From the NCBI RefSeq assembly GCF_900116615.1, contig NZ_FPBF01000005.1, forward strand, positions 193,552 to 257,551: a DNA stretch of 64,000 nucleotides, in the 5' to 3' direction. Below, one piece after another: positions 1-8,162 of this stretch (positions are counted from its first letter, which is position 1; each line of letters begins with the position of its first letter). The notes beneath the pieces were generated by a model that saw only the letters and a list, made by a program, of their open reading frames with translations, did no database searches and had not been told where the DNA came from. Source of the DNA: Algoriphagus locisalis. Lineage in GTDB: Bacteria; Bacteroidota; Bacteroidia; Cytophagales; Cyclobacteriaceae. The translations under genes and the position numbers were made by a program.

Positions 1-79
1 GTGGGCCTCCAAAGGCGGTAAGAGAAAGCGTGATGGTGTCTTTCAGAAATAGATAATATCGGACTTTCTTTACCGACAT
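1..79 (-). CDS. Chromate transporter (CHR family), N-terminal fragment cut by window edge
   Basis: An open frame starts at an ATG (positions 79-77, minus strand) and runs off the left edge; 26 residues are visible. They contain the motif LSLTAFGGP, which is the usual first-helix signature of CHR/ChrA transporters, membrane proteins that export chromate or related oxyanions. The start lies only three bases after the stop codon of the oxygenase gene on the same strand, so the two are probably co-transcribed. Only the N-terminus is seen, so the family call rests on one short motif. Confidence 0.6.
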   Translation of the reverse strand, partial: MSVKKVRYYLFLKDTITLSLTAFGGP

Positions 80-82
80 CCC

Positions 83-1060
83 TTATTTTCTCAGCCCTAG
101 TTCGCGCAGTCGTTCTTCTAAGAATTCTCCGGCAGTAGCATCTTCAAATTGTTTTGGATGATCTGCATCTACGCAGCTCTCCAGGCAGGTAAGGTCCATT
201 TCCGAGCGGGGATGCATAAAGAATGGTATGGAATATCGACTGGTATTCATTTTCTCCCGGGGCGGATTCACTACCCGGTGTATGGTTGACTTCAATTTTT
301 TATTAGTCAGCCTCTCCAGCATGTCTCCTACATTTACTACCAATTGGTCTGGTAGCGCAGTGATCGGAATCCATTTGCCATCCATACGCTTCACCTGAAG
401 CCCATCTGCACTTGCTCCCATCAATAAGGTGATCAGGTTTATATCCCCATGTTCCGCAGCTCTTACAGCGTCAGCAGGTACTTCATCAGGGTTTTCAATT
501 GGGAAATAATGGATTTGTCTCAAAATAGAATTTCCATATGCTACTTTATCCTCAAAGTAATTTTCATCCAATTCCAGTGAAAGTGCAATTGCTTGAAGCA
601 TTGATTTCCCTGCGCTTTCAAGTGTGCGATACGCTTCATTTGCATCATTTTGGAACTCAGGAAGCTCAGAAGGCCAGATGTTTGGCGGATATTCTGATTT
701 TACTGAATCTGTATCAGGAATTCGGCTGAGTTCTTGCCCCACATGATAAAATTCCTTTAAATCTCCGGTATTTCTGCCTTTGGCATGTTCTTTTCCCTTA
801 CCGGTATAGCCTCTTTGAAATCCAATTTCAGGTTTCTCGTACTTGGCTTTAATGTCGTCTGGAAGTTTGAAGAAATCTTTGATAGATCCATAAAGTCTAT
901 CTTGCAGGTCTTGGGATAAGCCATGGTTTTTAATCGCCACAAAACCAATGTTTTGGTAGGCCTCACCAAGCTTCTGTACAAATGCCGCCTTTTGTGCTGG
1001 GTTGCCCGAGGTAAAATCGGCTAAATCTAAACTTGGGATCTCATCAAATAGGATTTCCAT
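83..1060 (-). CDS. Isopenicillin-N-synthase-like 2-oxoglutarate/Fe(II) oxygenase
   Basis: A 325-residue soluble protein of the non-haem iron dioxygenase family. The N-terminal DIOX_N-type region covers about residues 8-120 and the double-stranded beta-helix core about 175-290. Iron ligands are visible: His204-x-Asp206 (EHGD) and the distal His261 (TIHRVVNPP); the RxS motif that holds the co-substrate carboxylate is Arg275-Tyr-Ser277. Length and motif spacing fit plant/bacterial 2OG oxygenases of the IPNS class. The true substrate cannot be read from sequence. It is followed immediately by a chromate-transporter gene on the same strand. It is divergent from the lipoprotein gene at 1135, with 74 bp between them. 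Confidence 0.85.
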   Translation of the reverse strand: MEILFDEIPSLDLADFTSGNPAQKAAFVQKLGEAYQNIGFVAIKNHGLSQDLQDRLYGSIKDFFKLPDDIKAKYEKPEIGFQRGYTGKGKEHAKGRNTGDLKEFYHVGQELSRIPDTDSVKSEYPPNIWPSELPEFQNDANEAYRTLESAGKSMLQAIALSLELDENYFEDKVAYGNSILRQIHYFPIENPDEVPADAVRAAEHGDINLITLLMGASADGLQVKRMDGKWIPITALPDQLVVNVGDMLERLTNKKLKSTIHRVVNPPREKMNTSRYSIPFFMHPRSEMDLTCLESCVDADHPKQFEDATAGEFLEERLRELGLRK

Positions 1061-1134
1061 TTGGGTATGTATTATAGTTCAACGTCTAATTTATCTTTAA
1101 AATTAAATATCTTTAATCTCAATTTACGCGCTGT

Positions 1135-1902
1135 ATGAATAAATTCCTGACTTTACTCACATTCATTTGTCTTTTTGCAGCCTGTTCTTCCGAGAAAGAG
1201 AGAGTTAATGAAGCAGTAGTTGATTTGCCACAAAGTCAAGGAGCTGAAGCGGCTCCTGCTCCTCAAGTGAAATTCTTTCAATATGAAGATCAGGCTGCCT
1301 ATCCGGATGCCATTCTTGAATTATATACCCCTTTGGGAAACCAGATTTTCAAGCCAGGCAAAGTTCCATTCGAATTTAATGTCAAAAACTTCCCTTTTGA
1401 TTTAAATGAAACGCAGGAATTTAAGCTTTTCAATATTCTAAATGGCGGAGATCCAGTTGGATTTTATTCTCCCATTTTCCAAAGAGAGCTCAGCGAGGGT
1501 AGCTACCGGGTAGTGGCATATCTGGTCGATGAGGAAGGGTTTGCATTGAAAAATTTCGGGAATTACGTGGATAGAGATTTTCAGGTAGGTGATTCCAGGC
1601 CTTTTCCCTATTCAGCTGAGCCTTATTTGGTGTTGAATTACCCTAGGTCCGACCAGGAATATGAGGTCGGGACTGAGGTGGTTATTGATTTTTTGGTGAT
1701 CGGTGGGGATATGAAATTAGATGCTCTCAAGGTTTCTATTCAGCTAAATGACTTCACCTATGAAATTGATCACATGGCGCCTGTAAGGATAGAAAATCTA
1801 TCGGCAGGTACTTATCAGGTGAAAGTACGTTTACTTCGCGCGGATGGAAAAGAGCTGGATGGGCCATTTTCAAGTGTGAGTAAAGACATCATTGTTCGCT
1901 AA
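1135..1902 (+). CDS. Predicted lipoprotein of unknown function
   Basis: 255 residues beginning with an SpII signal: hydrophobic stretch LLTFICLFAA then Cys17, which would be lipidated. The mature part begins SSEKER and is a beta-rich, charged protein with two similar halves, each mentioning nouns typical of Ig-like folds (for example LELYTPLGNQIFKPGKVPFE and LVLNYPRSDQEYEVGTEVVI), which suggests two Ig/FN3-like domains at about residues 60-150 and 160-255. I do not recognise a named family. The 3' end lies 39 bp upstream of serS. Two near-consensus -7 boxes (TATCTTTA) are found in the 74-bp divergent gap upstream. Confidence 0.75.
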   Translation: MNKFLTLLTFICLFAACSSEKERVNEAVVDLPQSQGAEAAPAPQVKFFQYEDQAAYPDAILELYTPLGNQIFKPGKVPFEFNVKNFPFDLNETQEFKLFNILNGGDPVGFYSPIFQRELSEGSYRVVAYLVDEEGFALKNFGNYVDRDFQVGDSRPFPYSAEPYLVLNYPRSDQEYEVGTEVVIDFLVIGGDMKLDALKVSIQLNDFTYEIDHMAPVRIENLSAGTYQVKVRLLRADGKELDGPFSSVSKDIIVR

Positions 1903-1908
1903 CATGCT

Positions 1909-1916
1909 TATCTTTG
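1909..1916 (+). promoter_or_regulatory. Possible -7 promoter box for serS
   Basis: TATCTTTG matches the Bacteroidota -7 consensus TAnnTTTG exactly and lies 26 bases before the serS start. A TTG about 14 bases upstream is too close to be an ideal -33 element, so only the -7 box is well supported. Confidence 0.35.
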
Positions 1917-1941
1917 GAACTTCAATTTCAAAGATTTTAAG

Positions 1942-3216
1942 ATGCTTTTAGTTAATCAAATTCGAGAAAACTACGCCGGTGTTCTGGCCGGACTTCAAAA
2001 GAGAAATTTCCCAAATGCAGAAGCTGTACTGAATCAGGCAGTTGAGCTGGACGAGCTGAGAAAGTCCAGTCAGTCAGAGCGAGATCAGATACAAAGTGAG
2101 TCCAATGCGATTTCGAAGCAGATTGGATCTTTGATGCGTGAGGGAAAAGCTGAAGAAGCAGTCAAAATCAAAGAGAAAACAGCCGAGCTAAAGATTCAGA
2201 TCAAAGACTTGGAAGATCAAACTTCTAAAGCTGAGGAGGATTTGAAAGTATTGCTTTATACGATTCCTAATATCCCTCATTCTTCTGTTCCAGCCGGAAA
2301 AACAGCTGAAGACAATGAAGTGGTTTTGGATAATGGAGTAATTCCTACCCTTCATGCTGATAAACTCCCACACTGGGACTTGATCAAGAAATACGATATC
2401 ATTGATTTTGATCTCGGCAACAAGATATCCGGTGCTGGTTTTCCTGTTTATAAAGGAAAAGGTGCTAGACTTCAGCGGGCGTTGATCAATTTCTTCTTGG
2501 ATGAAGCACTGGCTCAAGGGTATTACGAGATCCAACCGCCAATATTGGTGAATGAAGACTCTGGTTACGGTACAGGCCAGCTTCCGGATAAGGAAGGTCA
2601 AATGTATTACGTTGATGCGGATAACTTGTATTTGATCCCAACTGGAGAAGTTCCAATCACGAATATTTACCGGGATGTGATTCTAAATGAAGAGGATCTT
2701 CCAATCAAAAACGTGGGTCATTCACCCTGTTTCCGTAGAGAAGCCGGAAGTTGGGGTGCACATGTGAGAGGTCTTAATAGACTTCATCAGTTTGATAAAG
2801 TGGAGATCGTACAGATCACTCACCCGGACAAATCCTATGAGACACTAGAGGACATGAGCAGTTATGTGCAAGGGCTTTTGCAAAAGCTTGAATTGCCTTA
2901 CCGTGTGTTAAGACTTTGTGGAGGTGATATGGGCTTTACTTCAGCGCTGACTTACGATATGGAGGTGTTTTCTGCTGCTCAAGAAAGATGGCTGGAAGTA
3001 AGTTCTGTATCCAATTTTGAAACCTACCAGTCCAATCGCTTGAAATTACGATTCAGAGGAGCCGACAAGAAAACGCAATTAGCCCATTCCTTGAATGGAT
3101 CTGCTTTGGCACTGCCTAGAATAGTAGCTTCTATCCTGGAGAACAACCAGACTCCGGATGGTATCAATATGCCGAAAGTGCTGCATCCATATTTAGGGTT
3201 TGATAAGATTTCTTAA
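1942..3216 (+). CDS. serS: Seryl-tRNA synthetase
   Basis: 424 residues, the standard length for bacterial SerRS, which charges tRNA-Ser in the cytoplasm. The N-terminal helical arm that grips the tRNA long variable arm is seen as a charged coiled coil at about residues 30-105. The class II catalytic core follows: the serine-binding TGE at 234-236, motif 2 with FRRE at 264-267, and motif 3 GSALALPR at 386-393. The start is an ATG directly preceded by an A-rich leader. It is followed by a structured element and a strong hairpin terminator, so it appears to end a transcription unit. Confidence 0.98.
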   Translation: MLLVNQIRENYAGVLAGLQKRNFPNAEAVLNQAVELDELRKSSQSERDQIQSESNAISKQIGSLMREGKAEEAVKIKEKTAELKIQIKDLEDQTSKAEEDLKVLLYTIPNIPHSSVPAGKTAEDNEVVLDNGVIPTLHADKLPHWDLIKKYDIIDFDLGNKISGAGFPVYKGKGARLQRALINFFLDEALAQGYYEIQPPILVNEDSGYGTGQLPDKEGQMYYVDADNLYLIPTGEVPITNIYRDVILNEEDLPIKNVGHSPCFRREAGSWGAHVRGLNRLHQFDKVEIVQITHPDKSYETLEDMSSYVQGLLQKLELPYRVLRLCGGDMGFTSALTYDMEVFSAAQERWLEVSSVSNFETYQSNRLKLRFRGADKKTQLAHSLNGSALALPRIVASILENNQTPDGINMPKVLHPYLGFDKIS

Positions 3217-3247
3217 TAAGAGGAAATTTGACTGCTAAACAGATTTA

Positions 3248-3292
3248 GGTCCAAGCCAGCCTGGCATCGGACAAGTCTGAAGGCCTTGGACC
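3248..3292 (+). ncRNA. Compact three-way-junction-like structured element after serS
   Basis: The outer arms GGTCCAAG (3248-3255) and CTTGGACC (3285-3292) are perfectly complementary. Between them lie two further possible hairpins: CCAGCCTGG, and a five-pair hairpin TCGGA/GTCTGA-type at about 3267-3280. Folded together they make a small cloverleaf-like element about 45 nt long. It sits between the serS stop and the terminator, so it would be in the serS 3' UTR. It is not a tRNA (too short, no anticodon or T arm). It may be a dispersed repeat or a processing signal. Confidence 0.4.
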
Positions 3293-3310
3293 AGAGGTAT
3301 GAAATTGAAA

Positions 3311-3337
3311 AAGCGTGAAGAGCTGATCTTCACGCTT
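3311..3337. terminator. Bidirectional hairpin terminator between serS and the DUF3037 gene
   Basis: A perfect 10-bp stem AAGCGTGAAG/CTTCACGCTT with a 7-base loop, followed by CTTTT on the plus strand and preceded by an A-rich stretch that is a T-run for the minus strand. It lies between two convergent genes and can serve both. Confidence 0.8.
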
Positions 3338-3377
3338 CTTTTGCCTTATGCCTTGATTCTAACGTCTTAAGTCTCCC

Positions 3378-3761
3378 TTACCCAACATTTTCCTCAAAAA
3401 GTCTATCCAGCGTTTCTTCAAGATTCTCAGCAGCCCCAGCATGAGGTCTTGAGGTTTGGATAATAGAACTTCTGACCGCCGTTAGCCATCTGAATCTTGA
3501 TGCTAAATCCATTGTTGCGATATTTCCTCCATTGACCGCTCCAGCGCATATTTTTTCAAAAGAAGCCAAGTTAAGCGCTATCATTTCTACATCTGCCAGC
3601 GGGTCAAGTGCCAAAAGTTTCTTTTCATCCAAATGAATTTTGCAGCCCAGAAAATTTCTTTTCCAATGACAGATCACTACCCCAACATTGATGAATTCTT
3701 CCCTTTCCACCCGTGGTACTACACGGATGATCGCATATTCATATAAGTGCTGTTCTTGCAT
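3378..3761 (-). CDS. DUF3037 domain protein
   Basis: 127 residues. The opening EYAIIRVVPRVEREEFINVG followed by GVVICHW is the characteristic start of DUF3037 proteins, whose function is unknown. The gene overlaps the 3' end of the HipA-like kinase gene by 23 bp on the same strand, so the two are very likely translated from one message. DUF3037 genes are commonly found next to HipA-like kinases (family knowledge), which supports a shared job. There is no signal peptide or membrane segment, so it should be cytoplasmic. Confidence 0.85.
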   Translation of the reverse strand: MQEQHLYEYAIIRVVPRVEREEFINVGVVICHWKRNFLGCKIHLDEKKLLALDPLADVEMIALNLASFEKICAGAVNGGNIATMDLASRFRWLTAVRSSIIQTSRPHAGAAENLEETLDRLFEENVG

Positions 3762-4533
3762 CTTGAGCTTCTTTTATGAATTGATCGGAATAGGAAAGGC
3801 GGAGATTCAGGAAGTCTTGGTAAACTGCTTTCACTTCATTGGCATCTTCGGAATCACCTCCTGCGAGGAGCCACTCCTCAGGAATTGTGTTGACGATACT
3901 TTTGATTTTATCTAGTGTCAAAATCTTTTTGAATGTTTCATTCACTGCTTCAAGTTCTGAAGCCACAGGAAGTAACACATGGTTTTTTATGATGGGAAAT
4001 GGACCTTCTGCATTTTTCTTCCAGTTGACCCAGGCATGCTGAAACAGAAAGGAAGCGCCATGGTCAATCAGCCAAAGCTCTCGATTCCAAATCAGCATAT
4101 TCGTGTTTCGAAATGTTCGATCCACATTGGTGATAAACATGTCCAGCCAAACTATTTGTGAAGCCAAATATGGATCAGTAGTCATGGCAACTGGATCGTA
4201 ATTGATCGCACTTGATAAAAAATGTAGCGCAAGATTCAACCCCTGACTTCCTTTGAGTAAGTCTTGGATTTCCTCATCACCCTCTGATCTGCCAAAAGCA
4301 GGATCCAAATTGGCGAATACCAATTCAGGTACTTTCAGACCTAAAGTTCGAGCAATTTCGCCACCCAGTAATTCAGCAATAAGTGCTTTTTCTCGCTGCC
4401 CAGCTCCTCGGAATTTCAAGACATATTTGAACCCATCATCCGCATCAGCTAATGCAGGCAAAGAACCTCCTTCACGTAGAGGAAGTATGTATCGCGTAAC
4501 GTTTACGGTGCGAAGATTTAATTTATTCTCCAT
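3739..4533 (-). CDS. HipA-like Ser/Thr kinase family protein
   Basis: 264 residues, much shorter than HipA (about 440) and without its N-terminal domain. Kinase features are visible: a likely ATP-binding lysine in FKYVLKFRG (Lys40), the catalytic loop NVDRTFRNTN (136-145, Asp138) and the metal-binding LIDHGAS (155-161, Asp157), which parallel the HipA/PI3K-like core. No HipB-type DNA-binding antitoxin is next to it; the partner gene instead encodes a DUF3037 protein, overlapping by 23 bp. Whether the pair is a toxin-antitoxin, a nucleotide-sensing kinase or something else cannot be told from sequence. Confidence 0.82.
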   Translation of the reverse strand: MENKLNLRTVNVTRYILPLREGGSLPALADADDGFKYVLKFRGAGQREKALIAELLGGEIARTLGLKVPELVFANLDPAFGRSEGDEEIQDLLKGSQGLNLALHFLSSAINYDPVAMTTDPYLASQIVWLDMFITNVDRTFRNTNMLIWNRELWLIDHGASFLFQHAWVNWKKNAEGPFPIIKNHVLLPVASELEAVNETFKKILTLDKIKSIVNTIPEEWLLAGGDSEDANEVKAVYQDFLNLRLSYSDQFIKEAQDARTALI

Positions 4534-4580
4534 TGATGCTTTTTGATCCAGCTTGCTTGCCTAAAGTTAAAGAATCTGAT

Positions 4581-5462
4581 TCAGATCAGTTCTTCTACAT
4601 GTTTTTGGATATTAGAAGACAATTTTCCCATGGGTAAGTCATTTGCATCTGTCCCGAAAGGCTCTTCAATCTCTTCAGCTACAAGCTCCAAACTCGCTAA
4701 CACGTAAAATATAAATGTCACAATAGGTGCTGCATAATAACCCAGGGAGAATACATAGCCCAAAGGCAAAGTGGTAACGTAAGCCAAGATAAATTTCTTG
4801 ATAAAAGAGCTGTAAGAATAGGGGATTGGCGTATTCTTGATTCGTTCACATGCTCCACAGATATCTGTGAATGACATCAGTTCCAAATTCAACACAATTA
4901 ATTGATCACCTGTAATTTTTTTGGCTTTATAGAGATCATTTACCTTAGCAAACATGAGCTTTGCTATCTGGTTGGGCACATGTTTTTCCGGATCAATTTC
5001 AGGTTTGATTTCCTCGTCCTGTTTATCGTCCAGCATATAGAGTGTTACTTTGGATTGCAGGTGTTCCTTGAGTGCAAAGGCATAGATGGGAATAGTTCTG
5101 CGGAAAAATTTCCGGGTTTCTTCATCAGAATCATCCAGCATTCCGGCTAGCTTCAGTGCGAGATTTCTGCTGTTATTGACTAATTGTCCCCAAAGCTTTC
5201 GGCCTTCCCACCATCTGTCGTAGGCGGTGTTTGTCCTAAAAACCAGTAGCATGGAAATCACAAAGCTCAGGAGACTATGCATAATTGGGATGTTCTGCAC
5301 CCAGCTGTTTTCTCCAATCTTCAGGTAATCGATCTCCAGCCAAGCGATCCCAAGTGAGTAGGCAAAAATAATAGCCATAAAAGGGCCTAGCTTTACAAGC
5401 GTATCAGATTTTTGGATCAAAAAAAGGACCTGAAACCATTCCTTTGGGTTGTATGCTTTCAT
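4581..5462 (-). CDS. Bestrophin family ion channel
   Basis: 293 residues, the usual length for bacterial bestrophins (UPF0187), which form pentameric anion or cation channels in the inner membrane. The hallmark FRTNTAYDRWWEGRKLWGQL is at 75-94, directly after the second membrane segment. PIPYSYSSF (212-220) and EEPFG (266-270) are further family motifs. Membrane helices are predicted at about 24-42, 58-76, 221-240 and 243-263. It stands alone; its 5' flank carries a leader also found before the distant foldase gene at 14653. Confidence 0.92.
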   Translation of the reverse strand: MKAYNPKEWFQVLFLIQKSDTLVKLGPFMAIIFAYSLGIAWLEIDYLKIGENSWVQNIPIMHSLLSFVISMLLVFRTNTAYDRWWEGRKLWGQLVNNSRNLALKLAGMLDDSDEETRKFFRRTIPIYAFALKEHLQSKVTLYMLDDKQDEEIKPEIDPEKHVPNQIAKLMFAKVNDLYKAKKITGDQLIVLNLELMSFTDICGACERIKNTPIPYSYSSFIKKFILAYVTTLPLGYVFSLGYYAAPIVTFIFYVLASLELVAEEIEEPFGTDANDLPMGKLSSNIQKHVEELI

Positions 5463-5512
5463 GTGTTTATAATTAATTTTTAAAGGTCACATGGAATCTC
5501 GCATGGTGAATA
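5463..5512 (-). promoter_or_regulatory. Leader shared with the foldase gene at 14653 (copy A)
   Basis: Reading away from the start codon on the plus strand, the flank has TGTTTATAATT, then a T-rich stretch, TTAAAGGTCACATG, and then ATCTCGCATG. The same blocks, in the same order, precede the SurA-like gene ending at 14653. CATG/CATG arms around the GAGAT core can pair. Conservation before two otherwise unrelated envelope genes suggests a common regulator site or leader RNA. Confidence 0.4.
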
Positions 5513-5632
5513 ATCATTCCTCTGTGTGTCACCGAAGGGAACATGCTCGATTTCATATGACTTTGAAAAGATAGTGTGGGTGGAGACCGGAAAAATAAGA
5601 ATTATACTACTAGTATCACAAGTGGGGATTTT

Positions 5633-6238
5633 CTACTTCTGCGAAATCAACTGCTGATGAATTTTTAAGACTTGAGGTATTAATAGCTTGTTATCGGTAT
5701 TTTTAATCACAAAATCAGCTAATTCATTTTTCTGTTCGTCTGGAAGTTGCTGATTGATGATCTGGTTCACTTGCTCTTCACTACGATGTGGATCGCGCAT
5801 CAATGTTCTGGAAATCCGAACTTTCAATGGAGAGCTCACATTTATTACATGATCTAAGGTTTTATTTCCTCCGCTTTCGAAAATCAATGCTGCTTCTTTC
5901 AATACATAGGGAGTGTTTTGCTCGGCTGCCCAATTCATAAAATCTTTCCCAACAGCTGGATGAACTAGGGAGTTTATTTTCTTGACTTTCTCAGGATCAG
6001 AGAACACCGTTTGTGCCAAAAAGCCTCGGTTTAATTTACCTTCAACATCATAAGCCTCCTCTCCAAAGGCATCCCTAATCTCAGTTTTCAGCTGTTTATC
6101 ATTTCCCATTAACCACTTCGCTCGATCATCTGCCGAATAGATGGGAATCCCAAGTATAGAAAAGATCTTGGCTACAGTTGATTTTCCAGATCCAATTCCA
6201 CCGGTAATGCCTACTAGAATGGGTAAGCTATTGCTCAT
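5633..6238 (-). CDS. coaE: Dephospho-CoA kinase
   Basis: 201 residues, normal CoaE length. It performs the last step of coenzyme A synthesis, phosphorylating the 3' hydroxyl of dephospho-CoA with ATP. The P-loop GIGSGKST is at 14-21. SADDRAKWL (about 35-43), VHPAVGKDFMNW and ALIFESGG are family segments around the lid and CoA-binding region. The gene overlaps the 3' end of the YbbR gene by 11 bp and is the last in the nusB-ytxH-DUF1573-yajC-ybbR-coaE run. Confidence 0.97.
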   Translation of the reverse strand: MSNSLPILVGITGGIGSGKSTVAKIFSILGIPIYSADDRAKWLMGNDKQLKTEIRDAFGEEAYDVEGKLNRGFLAQTVFSDPEKVKKINSLVHPAVGKDFMNWAAEQNTPYVLKEAALIFESGGNKTLDHVINVSSPLKVRISRTLMRDPHRSEEQVNQIINQQLPDEQKNELADFVIKNTDNKLLIPQVLKIHQQLISQK

Positions 6239-7193
6239 AGTTGAGTTTTAAGAGTGCAGGCTGGGCTACAACTTGTTCTAAAAAATCAGGCATAGGCCTC
6301 ACTTGCACAGCGATGGTGCTGTCTTCCTTGTTTCTTTTGTAATAATCCAAAACAGCTTCGAATTCTAACTCTTTCAATTCGGCTGACTTACGCTCATCGA
6401 CTAAATAAGAAATCATAATTACCACTTCCTCATTCTGCAAGGTGACAGCGTTAGGGAAGTTTACTTTTTTGATTTTAAGTCGCTTATTCCCTTCTAGGAA
6501 TTCAACCACTTCAAATTCAACTTGAACTTTTTGCTGCTCCAACGATACGTGATCACCCAGATTTTTTGGTATGCTGAGCTCGATCTCTTTATTGATGGAT
6601 TTGTTGATTCGATTTTCATCTAAGAGTATGGGGAAGCTTTTCAAACTATCTAAAACCGAGCTAGGTCCTGTGAGTGCAATAGTAGTTGGAGTGAAAGAAA
6701 CCGGTCCGATCACTCTAAAGTTTTTACCCATAGAGAAGCTTGTGGAGTCTAGGACTGGCATTACCTCTACGGTTTTTATTCTGTCGATATTGAATTTTAA
6801 AGAATCTTGAAGAACTGAATTGAGCTGAGTGGGGGAGAGGAACTCACCAAGAGATCTTTTGAGATCCGCTGTGAGTATGTGGTTTTTGGTAGCTGGATTA
6901 GAAAGCTCCACTGGGTAAGAGTCACTATTGAAGTTGAAATATTTCCTAAGCAGATCCCAGCCATTTCCAGAGATTTCTATTTCCACAGTTTTGGGTAGCT
7001 CAGTTACAGCTACGTATTGATCCTGGTCGTAAACAAACTCAATTGGAAAATCGACAACAGTATTATAATCGTCCTTATTAAGGGCGTTTAAAATCCAAAA
7101 AGTGGTAGCTGCTGCGATGCAGAGGACTACCACTTTCAGATTAGAGAGTTTTTTAGGAGAAATCCTTTTAGAGGATTTTTTAGTTTCCGGCAA
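6228..7193 (-). CDS. YbbR-like domain protein (CdaR-like)
   Basis: 321 residues with a short positively charged N-terminus, one membrane helix at about 21-40 (LKVVVLCIAAATTFWILNAL), and an extracytoplasmic part made of YbbR-type beta repeats, for example VDFPIEFVYDQDQYVAVTEL and GPVSFTPTTIALTGPSSVLD. In Firmicutes the homologue CdaR regulates the di-adenylate cyclase CdaA; a similar role here is inference. It sits between yajC (9 bp away) and coaE (11 bp overlap). Confidence 0.88.
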   Translation of the reverse strand: MPETKKSSKRISPKKLSNLKVVVLCIAAATTFWILNALNKDDYNTVVDFPIEFVYDQDQYVAVTELPKTVEIEISGNGWDLLRKYFNFNSDSYPVELSNPATKNHILTADLKRSLGEFLSPTQLNSVLQDSLKFNIDRIKTVEVMPVLDSTSFSMGKNFRVIGPVSFTPTTIALTGPSSVLDSLKSFPILLDENRINKSINKEIELSIPKNLGDHVSLEQQKVQVEFEVVEFLEGNKRLKIKKVNFPNAVTLQNEEVVIMISYLVDERKSAELKELEFEAVLDYYKRNKEDSTIAVQVRPMPDFLEQVVAQPALLKLNYEQ

Positions 7194-7201
7194 AATTCAA
7201 T

Positions 7202-7519
7202 TTATTTTTTTGTTTCTGGTTTTTTGGAGAAATCCAAAGAGATCGCAGATTTTTCAACTTTGACTTTTAGGCCTCGGTCCAATTCGAGCATCACAGTATC
7301 GCCCTCTACGGAGCTTACTTTGCCATGAAGGCCGCCAATTGTTACTACTTCGTCCCCTTTTTTGATTTCTTCAATAAATTTTTTGCTTTCCTTTTGTTTC
7401 TTTTGCTGTGGTCTGATCATAAAGAAATACATGATCAAAATGATAGAACCGAAAAGGAAAACCTGTCCTAAAATTCCACTACCACCTGCGGCAGCCTGAG
7501 CTAATACTGTTGAAATCAT
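7202..7519 (-). CDS. yajC: Preprotein translocase subunit YajC
   Basis: 105 residues. A single membrane helix at about 17-36 is followed at once by the YajC signature FFMIRPQQKKQKE, then the KGDEVVTIGGLHGKV segment. YajC joins SecDF and YidC at the Sec translocon in the inner membrane. The two-base gap from the upstream DUF1573 gene and nine-base gap to ybbR mark it as part of one operon. Confidence 0.97.
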   Translation of the reverse strand: MISTVLAQAAAGGSGILGQVFLFGSIILIMYFFMIRPQQKKQKESKKFIEEIKKGDEVVTIGGLHGKVSSVEGDTVMLELDRGLKVKVEKSAISLDFSKKPETKK

Positions 7520-7521
7520 AA

Positions 7522-8064
7522 TTATCGTTTAACTGGGCCAACTGGTGCTGCAGCGCCAGCCGCTTTAGGAGTAACTGTACCTTTCAATCTTAATCTAGTG
7601 ACAGCTGGGTTAGTGTTTGCTTGAATGCTCACTGTAGGTGCTTGAGCTCCTGATTTAGCAGCTGAATTGAATACCACTTTCACGAATCCTTCATCTCCTG
7701 GCTTTACTGGTGCTTTAGACCAGTCTGGGCTGGTACATCCACAAGATGCAGTGATGTTGGATATTACCAATGGAGCTTGTCCATTGTTTGTGAATTTGAA
7801 GATGTGCTCCACTACTTGGCCTTCATTGATCACACCAAAATTGTACTCTTCTTCCGGGAAGGCAAAAGAACCCAAAGTAGATGGGTCAGCCACCTGGGTC
7901 GCTTGAGCATTTACAGGTGTTGCTGTCGGGGTACTGGTTTCTAATTGAGCGATTTTTTGTTCAAGTGCCGCAATTTTCGCGTCTTGATCACTTTTTTGGT
8001 TACATGAAGTTCCCAAAGCAAGCATGACGGAAAGTACCGCCACATTTATTACGTTGATTCTCAT
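7522..8064 (-). CDS. DUF1573 lipoprotein
   Basis: 180 residues. The SpII signal ends at Cys21 (LALGTSC). A coiled-coil and Thr/Ala/Pro linker follow (about 28-60). The DUF1573 domain covers about 70-165, with the strand EEYNFGVINEG and the hallmark NITASCGCTSPDWS (Cys108, Cys110). This Ig/ASPM-SPD-2-Hydin-like domain is very common in Bacteroidota and its function is unknown. The gene lies between ytxH and yajC in the nusB operon, a conserved place for it in this phylum. Confidence 0.9.
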   Translation of the reverse strand: MRINVINVAVLSVMLALGTSCNQKSDQDAKIAALEQKIAQLETSTPTATPVNAQATQVADPSTLGSFAFPEEEYNFGVINEGQVVEHIFKFTNNGQAPLVISNITASCGCTSPDWSKAPVKPGDEGFVKVVFNSAAKSGAQAPTVSIQANTNPAVTRLRLKGTVTPKAAGAAAPVGPVKR

Positions 8065-8162
8065 CTTTTTGTATTTTTTGATTAGAAGATCATCGGAAAT
8101 CCTGCTTGATCGGAGATTCTTTCTGAGTGAGAAAGTTTCCTCTTATCTGATTTCAAATGGTG

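Noticed and set aside
2188-2601. Minus-strand open frame of 137 codons inside serS
   Set aside because: It is fully inside the clear seryl-tRNA synthetase gene; shadow frame.
3248-3292. tRNA-like gene
   Set aside because: Only 45 bases, without anticodon arm, T arm or CCA end.
5604-5616. Palindrome ATACTACTAGTAT between bestrophin and coaE genes as an operator
   Set aside because: A short AT-rich palindrome with no second site or matching copy; could be chance.
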